Source: Pseudomonas urmiensis (GTDB lineage Bacteria > Pseudomonadota > Gammaproteobacteria > Pseudomonadales > Pseudomonadaceae). From it: 64,000 nt of DNA. The notes under the pieces were generated by a model. That model made no database searches and was not told the origin of the DNA. It worked only from the letters and a program-made list of their open reading frames with translations. The DNA is taken from NCBI RefSeq assembly GCF_014268815.2, contig NZ_JABWRE020000001.1, positions 1,431,001-1,495,000 on the forward strand, written 5' to 3'. Below are positions 59,298-64,000 of the stretch, one piece after another. Both the position numbers and the translations under genes were made by a program. Positions within the stretch are counted from its first letter, which is position 1. The number at the start of each line of letters is the position of its first letter.

Positions 59298-60655
59298 CTG
59301 AGCGCCTACAGAAACTGGCCCGTTTTGTAGTCGAGACCCTGTTCGACGATCTACCACCGCCCCTGGTAGAAAAAGCCAAACGCCATATCCTGGACACCTT
59401 CGGGGCGACTCTGGCGGGCGCCACCAGTGACATATTCAAGGCCTCCTGCCAGCTTTTCATTCAGCACGAAGCCTCAGGCAGTACCGTGCTCTGGGGCACC
59501 CACCACCGCGCCAGCCCACGCAATGCAGCTTTGTTGAATGGTATAGCGGCCCATGCTTTGGAACTGGACGATGCCGGTGGCTGTGATCATTCCGGCGCTG
59601 TTGTGTTGCCCGCCGTAATGGCTGCCTTGCAGGCCAGCAACAGGGCTGTCTCCGGCAAAGAGTTACTGGTGGCCGTGGTTATCGGCTATGAAGTCGGCCG
59701 ACGTGTACTCGAGGCCTGCGGGAGCTACTCCGCACACAATGGTGCCGGTTGGCACTCCACGTCCACCTGCGGCGTTTTTGGTGCCGCAGCGGCTTGCGCG
59801 CGGATCTTCGGGTTGGATCAGGCGCAGACGCTCTGCGCACTGGGCATCGCTGGCAGTTTCAGCGGCGGACTGTGGGCGTTCATCCACGATGGCTCGCAAA
59901 CCAAAAAGCTGCATACCGGCAGAGCAGCAGAAGGCGGTTTGCTGGCGGTCATGCTTGCCGAACAAGGCATCACTGGGCCGGCCTATTTGTTCGACGACGT
60001 GTGGGGAGGCTTCCTTAAAACCCTGGCTGGCGACGATGCCGAACCGCAAGCCTTGGACGAAACCCTGGGCAAGGTCTGGAAACTGGGGCGTTGCTCCATC
60101 AAACCCCATGCTTCCTGCCGTGGCACCCATGCTGCAATCGATGCTGTGGGTTTGCTCATGGAGCAACTGGAGATCACACCTCACGAGATCACTGAGGTGC
60201 GCGTGGAGATGTGCGCGTTCCTCAAAGACATGTGTGGCCATACCCGTATAGAAACGCTGGCCAGCGCACAAATGAGCCTACCGTATGCGCTCGCGGCGAG
60301 GCTCACCTATGGCCACGCAGGGCTGGACGCTTACGAAGACAAGTGTCGCGAGCATTCGATGATTAGCCACTGGTTCGAGCGCATCCACCTGAGCGTGAAC
60401 TCCGCACTGTCCGAAGACGGGGAACCTATCGTCACCCTTCGTACTCATGACGGTCGCGAGGCCAGCCTGTGTGTCGAGCTGGCGCTGGGCGCACCAGGCA
60501 ACCCCATCAGCGATGTGGCGCTGTTGGACAAATTTTATAGCTTGGCTGTGCGCGTGCTCCCTTTGCCGAAGGCCACGCACTTAGCCAATCTTCTTTTGAG
60601 CCTCGAAGACCTGCACACCACCGAGCAGCTTCCTGAATTGCTTTCGGTCGGATAA
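59294..60655 (+). CDS. MmgE/PrpD-family protein (possible epimerase or dehydratase)
   Basis: Protein of 453 residues starting with GTG that overlaps the previous stop by four bases. Family hallmarks are HILDTFGATLAGA near the N-terminus, NGIAAHALELDDAG, GWHSTSTCGVFGAAAACARIF, KLHTGRAAEGG and KPHASCRGTHAAIDA. The family contains 2-methylcitrate dehydratase, cis-aconitate decarboxylase and iminodisuccinate epimerase. There is no methylcitrate-cycle gene nearby, and the operon also encodes a lyase of the type that cleaves N-substituted aspartates, so an epimerase acting on such a compound is an attractive but unproven reading. Confidence 0.88.
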   Translation: MTERLQKLARFVVETLFDDLPPPLVEKAKRHILDTFGATLAGATSDIFKASCQLFIQHEASGSTVLWGTHHRASPRNAALLNGIAAHALELDDAGGCDHSGAVVLPAVMAALQASNRAVSGKELLVAVVIGYEVGRRVLEACGSYSAHNGAGWHSTSTCGVFGAAAACARIFGLDQAQTLCALGIAGSFSGGLWAFIHDGSQTKKLHTGRAAEGGLLAVMLAEQGITGPAYLFDDVWGGFLKTLAGDDAEPQALDETLGKVWKLGRCSIKPHASCRGTHAAIDAVGLLMEQLEITPHEITEVRVEMCAFLKDMCGHTRIETLASAQMSLPYALAARLTYGHAGLDAYEDKCREHSMISHWFERIHLSVNSALSEDGEPIVTLRTHDGREASLCVELALGAPGNPISDVALLDKFYSLAVRVLPLPKATHLANLLLSLEDLHTTEQLPELLSVG

Positions 60656-60697
60656 CACCGCGTTGTCTTGCCCCCACCCATGACCGCAAGGACGTGC

Positions 60698-61909
60698 ATG
60701 ATCTCTGTGACTACTTACCCGCTCGCCATTCGCCGCCTGATGGTGTGCTCGCTGACCATCGTTATCAGCCGCGCCGTCACAAGCCCTCTGCTGGCACTTT
60801 TCATCAGCACCCAGCTTGGGCTGAATCAGAATGACGTTGGTCTGCTGGTGGGCATTGCTGCGTTCATTGGTACGTTTCTGGGGCTGTATGGCGGCTACGT
60901 AGTGGATCGTTTGGAGAAACGTCGGCTTCTCATCCTGTCGATGCTTTCCGGCGCCATCGGATTCCTGCTGTTGACGTTCGCCAATGACCTGCATGTCGCG
61001 GCGCTGGCCTTGATCATCACCGAGTCAGCCTCAGCATTGTTCGTCATTGGCTCCAAGGCCATTCTCAGTGACAACCTGCCTGTGGAGCAGCGAGCGAAGG
61101 CCTTTTCCCTGCGTTACACCCTGACCAATATCGGTTATGCCACTGGCCCGATGCTTGGCGTAATCCTGGCTGGCGTTCAGCCGATGGCCCCCTTCTGGAC
61201 AGCCAGTGCCATCGCCTTTCTCAGCATCTTCCTGATGAAGGGTGTTCCCACCAGCAAGCGTTCAGACGCAGCTGCCACCCTTCAGCCTCCCAGCTTCCTC
61301 GCCACGTTAGCCACCCTCAGAGGCGATCGCATCCTGATCCTGTTCACGCTGGGAAGCCTTCTCAATGCGGTGGTTCATGGCCGATTCACCATCTACCTGT
61401 CGCAGTATCTGCTGGTTGAATATTCGTCCGACGATGCCATGAGTATTCTCTCTGCGGTGCTGGCTTGTAACGCGATCACGGTGATCGTCTTGCAGTATCA
61501 GTTCGGTCGCCTGCTCAAGCGAGAGCACCTGGCATTCTGGATGGGCATCGGCTCGGTGCTTTTCATCAGTGGCCTACTGGGTTTCATGTACGCCGAGAAC
61601 AGCGTCAGTTGGTGCATTGCAATGTTTGTATTCACGCTGGGTGAAATGATCGTGCTGCCGGGCGAATACCTGTTCATCGACACCATCGCCCCAGAGCATC
61701 TTCGTGGCAGCTATTACGGCGCCCAAAACCTCGCGGCCTTGGGTGGCGCTCTCAGCCCGATTCTGTGCGGGTTCTTCCTTACCTACTCTGCACCCACCAG
61801 CATGTTCCTTGTGCTAATGGCATTCTCAGCATTAGGCGGTTTGCTCTGCTTCGAGACCGTAAGACGAGGCACGCGCAGACTCAGCGCAGAGGTTGGAGTT
61901 GTGCGATGA
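60698..61909 (+). CDS. MFS transporter
   Basis: Protein of 403 residues with about twelve membrane helices and the MFS loop motif between helices 2 and 3 (GGYVVDRLEKRRLL, near residue 68). The ATG at 60698 is favoured by AAGGA five bases upstream over the ATG at 60668 or 60680. It belongs to the drug/metabolite exporter type and lies 42 bases after the MmgE/PrpD gene. It might export a by-product or the ligand itself, or form a second uptake route. Confidence 0.9.
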   Translation: MISVTTYPLAIRRLMVCSLTIVISRAVTSPLLALFISTQLGLNQNDVGLLVGIAAFIGTFLGLYGGYVVDRLEKRRLLILSMLSGAIGFLLLTFANDLHVAALALIITESASALFVIGSKAILSDNLPVEQRAKAFSLRYTLTNIGYATGPMLGVILAGVQPMAPFWTASAIAFLSIFLMKGVPTSKRSDAAATLQPPSFLATLATLRGDRILILFTLGSLLNAVVHGRFTIYLSQYLLVEYSSDDAMSILSAVLACNAITVIVLQYQFGRLLKREHLAFWMGIGSVLFISGLLGFMYAENSVSWCIAMFVFTLGEMIVLPGEYLFIDTIAPEHLRGSYYGAQNLAALGGALSPILCGFFLTYSAPTSMFLVLMAFSALGGLLCFETVRRGTRRLSAEVGVVR

Positions 61910-61934
61910 GTCAGACCACTTTGAAGGCAATTAA

Positions 61935-62225
61935 ATGAACAACAGCCAAGAATTCCAATTTATCAATGGGGCTCCCAAGCGGCTGCTCCTTATCATCGAG
62001 CCAACCTCCAGCGAGTTCTGGATTGAAAGCCGTGCCACCGTGAAAATCCTCCTTGAAGGTGCCAATGTGCCGGCCACCTTCGATGTGGAGTACCTGGCCG
62101 GCGGTATGGTGTTCTACGCTTCTGAGGGGAGTCGGGTGCGGGTTTTCAAGAATGGTTGCCAGCTTCCCCAAGGCAAGTGCTCTAGACGCATGGCATCGAG
62201 ACTGACCCGCCAAGGACAACGATAG
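61935..62225 (+). CDS. Small hypothetical protein at the end of the catabolic operon
   Basis: Protein of 96 residues with GAAGG upstream, 25 bases after the MFS stop. It has alternating hydrophobic and polar residues typical of beta strands (KRLLLIIEPTSSEFWIESRA, VFYASEGSRVRVFKNG) and a basic tail (SRRMASRLTRQGQR). No signal peptide, no known family. Same strand and close spacing suggest it is part of the operon. Confidence 0.65.
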   Translation: MNNSQEFQFINGAPKRLLLIIEPTSSEFWIESRATVKILLEGANVPATFDVEYLAGGMVFYASEGSRVRVFKNGCQLPQGKCSRRMASRLTRQGQR

Positions 62226-62372
62226 AGGCTGACGTAATCAGCTTGTTCATAGCAGGACTGCACTTTAGACCAGCCTACGAAGCGATGCTTAACCCGGCTT
62301 AACTAGTGAGAAGAGGAAAACGAAAAGGGGTATTCTTTACAGATCCAAAATGCTGCATTGACGACTATACAC
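62226..62372. other. Gap between the catabolic operon and the second DUF4400 gene
   Basis: 147 bp, AT-rich at the right end. No gene or clear terminator was recognised. Like the DNA after the first DUF4400 copy, it carries none of the conjugation genes that would follow in a complete element, and the two flanks are not similar to each other. Confidence 0.5.
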
Positions 62373-63101
62373 TCAAATATATTTTTTAAATGTGCTCGTT
62401 GTTATGGCAACTGTGCATCCCAACAAAATTGCGGAGGGAAGCAGTATCCAAACAGGATTGAAAGACGATGGAAAAGAGAGATAGATCATCGATGGGCTGA
62501 TTATGAGGGGCAATAGGGCTCGCTTCGCTCGGTGGTAGACATAGCTGCTCTCGCGATCGGCGCTGAACTTGCGAAGGTCGCGGCGCATCAAGCCATCGAC
62601 AGCGCCTGTGATTATGGCGAGCAGGAATAGTGGTGTGGCTAGGGTGAGGATGGTTAGACGCACGACCAAGGTGAAAATGGTGAACAGGGCGGCCAATAGG
62701 TAGTCCTGCAGCACGACATAGGCTTGAGCAAACTGACCCTGCACCGACACTTCCTGACTCAGGAGCCTCAGTTGAGTGTCAGAATCCGCCCAGCCAGAGC
62801 GGACCACGACCCATTCGTTCAGGTGCTGAAGGACTTTGGCGGTGGCTCGCGCGGGTTCCTTCACGAGCAGCGAATTTTTGAAGTGATCGCTGAGCCATCC
62901 CAGCTCAGTGAGCCACATGGCATGACTGTGATGCCAACCCTGTTCGGGCCAGAACCACAGCATGCCCACGAACTCCAGCACGACGGAGAAGATCAGAGAA
63001 GCGAATAGCAGGCCCAGCAAGCTTAGGCACAGCTCGAACGTACCGAAGAGCAACCCCGGGCGCCTTGGTGTCGTTGGTAGGCTAGCGGGAGGAGTAGGCA
63101 T
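62373..63101 (-). CDS. ICE membrane protein, TIGR03747/DUF4400 family (copy 2)
   Basis: Protein of 242 residues, same length and same membrane layout as the protein at 31601-32329 (roughly four-fifths identical by eye; for example WFWPEQGWHHSHAMWL and GAVDGLMRRDLRKF are shared exactly). The differences are scattered, so this is a diverged homologue from a related element and not a recent duplication. The reading frame is intact. Upstream, instead of traD, only a fragment of a PilL-like gene remains, so the gene has lost its normal partners. Confidence 0.85.
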   Translation of the reverse strand: MPTPPASLPTTPRRPGLLFGTFELCLSLLGLLFASLIFSVVLEFVGMLWFWPEQGWHHSHAMWLTELGWLSDHFKNSLLVKEPARATAKVLQHLNEWVVVRSGWADSDTQLRLLSQEVSVQGQFAQAYVVLQDYLLAALFTIFTLVVRLTILTLATPLFLLAIITGAVDGLMRRDLRKFSADRESSYVYHRAKRALLPLIISPSMIYLSFPSSFNPVWILLPSAILLGCTVAITTSTFKKYI

Positions 63102-63159
63102 AGATTCTCCACAGAATTCGGTTGCCGGAGGGGCTCTTATGGTGTGTGGTTACGACCCG

Positions 63160-63262
63160 GTGTCGGGACAGAGGGAGTAGCCCGAACGCTGGAGCACGTG
63201 GCGCAGTGCTTCCCCGACCGTCGCGTGCAGCGCGGGGGCGATCTGGACGTTGACTAACTGAT
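63160..63262 (-). pseudogene. Fragment of a PilL-like ICE gene
   Basis: About 100 bp are clearly related to 37046-37146 within the PilL-like gene, in the same orientation. The fragment encodes part of the domain around INVQIAPALHATVGEAL. It begins and ends abruptly: on one side it runs into the leader of the second DUF4400 gene, on the other into a group II intron reverse-transcriptase sequence. It is a relic of a second conjugative element. Confidence 0.8.
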
Positions 63263-63867
63263 AATCCCACGACACTGTCGTCCGCGTAGCGCACGACAAT
63301 CACATCACCGCGAGCGTGGCGCTCGCGCCACTGCCTTGCCCATAAATCCAGCACGTAGTGAAGATAGATATTCGCCAGCAACGACGATATCACTGCGCCT
63401 TGGGGCGTACCCTTGGTCGCAGCCACCCTACGGCCATCCTCAATGACACCTGCTTTAAGCCACTTGCAGATATGCCCGAGCAAGCGCCGGTCTGCAATCC
63501 GGTACCCTAGAAACATCAGCATCCACTCATGATCGATCTCATCAAAGAACGACGTGATATCCGCATCAAGTATCCAGTTCACCTTTTGGCTGTTCAGCGC
63601 GACCGTTAACGCATCCAGCGCATCGTGCTGACTGCGGCCCGGTCGAAACCCATACGAGAACCCAAGAAAGTCTTCCTCATAGATCGCATTCAGAACGGTA
63701 ACAACCGCCTGCTGTACGATCTTGTCCTCCAAAGAAGCAATACCCAACGGGCGTTGCCTGCCATCGGCTTTGGGAATGTAAAGCCGGAGCCCCTGACGGG
63801 TTCTACGGCTAGCGAAAGGTGGATGGTGGTGGAGTTCAGAAGTGCTACCGAACAGCGTATAGACACC
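63263..63867 (-). pseudogene. Truncated group II intron reverse transcriptase/maturase
   Basis: The - strand frame, open from a TAA at 63868-63870, encodes YIPKADGRQRPLGIASLEDK, then YGFRPGRSQHDALDAL, DADITSFFDEIDHEWML, GTPQGAVISSLLANIYLHYV and the catalytic YADD box, all core motifs of intron-encoded reverse transcriptases. Just after YADDSVVG the sequence switches to the PilL-like fragment, so the thumb, maturase domain and the intron 3' end are missing. The N-terminal part before the YIPK motif is also unlike the usual start. This is a broken mobile element. Confidence 0.85.
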
Positions 63868-64000
63868 TTAATTACTGCAACAGGTTGGCATCAGAAGGGC
63901 CATGGCATCATCCTCAAAGCCGAATCATACGGTGCTTTGGTAGCTGCTCTGTCCCGGCTCCTGACGGCCCTGCGCGCACTCAGGATTCGGTCGATCTCCT
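63868..64000. other. Right-edge sequence upstream of the intron remnant
   Basis: No gene is recognised in the last 133 bases. The - strand contains stops in the frame of the reverse transcriptase. It may be structured intron RNA sequence, but I cannot identify domain V or a clear intron boundary. Confidence 0.4.

Overview
The window reads as a high-GC Pseudomonas chromosome (putida/fluorescens-type gene content). It has three blocks: a lipopeptide-siderophore locus (about 1-31.5 kb), the remains of an integrative and conjugative element (ICE) of the PFGI-1/ICEclc type (about 31.6-50.4 kb), and a nitrogen/carboxylate catabolic island (about 51.2-62.2 kb). The right edge (62.4-64 kb) holds a second, scrambled ICE remnant joined to a truncated group II intron. 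No rRNA, tRNA or CRISPR array was recognised.

Siderophore locus. On the + strand lie a PvdE-type peptide exporter (cut by the left edge), a TonB-dependent receptor and a DUF3649-PepSY-DUF3325 inner-membrane trio. On the - strand a six-gene operon (29.6 to 6.1 kb) encodes four NRPS proteins and two stand-alone SyrP-like Fe(II)/2-oxoglutarate hydroxylases; a third hydroxylase is fused to the end of the largest NRPS. An MbtH-like protein and a diaminobutyrate aminotransferase are transcribed divergently. Specificity residues read by eye suggest Asp, Dab, Asp, one unassigned residue, and His. Every A domain is matched by one condensation domain with an intact catalytic His. Two further C-like domains with a lost HHxxxDG motif sit directly before the second Asp and the His A domains, as described for 'interface' domains that recruit beta-hydroxylases. 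The predicted product is an acylated beta-OH-Asp/Dab/beta-OH-Asp/X/beta-OH-His peptide of the corrugatin/histicorrugatin type. No thioesterase is visible, and the line ends in an orphan C-T pair.

ICE remnant. All genes but one are on the - strand. The maintenance and replication part runs AlpA, a ParA and ParB pair, DUF2857, STY4528-like, TIGR03761-like, DUF3158, SSB, an XRE regulator, TopB and STY4534-like. Then come RadC and a transfer part: PilL-like, a coiled-coil protein, TIGR03759-like, transglycosylase, TIGR03765-like, TraD and TIGR03747/DUF4400. Integrase, relaxase and most of the mating-pair genes are absent, and the element stops abruptly next to the siderophore aminotransferase gene.

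Catabolic island. An asparaginase and a LysR regulator face a + strand operon: argininosuccinate-lyase-like C-N lyase, polar amino-acid ABC transporter (permease, ATPase, binding protein), two polysaccharide-deacetylase-fold hydrolases, an MmgE/PrpD protein, an MFS transporter and a small unknown protein. Uptake, C-N bond cleavage, amide or imide hydrolysis and an MmgE/PrpD enzyme together suggest degradation of an N-substituted aspartate or aminopolycarboxylate, but the substrate is unknown.
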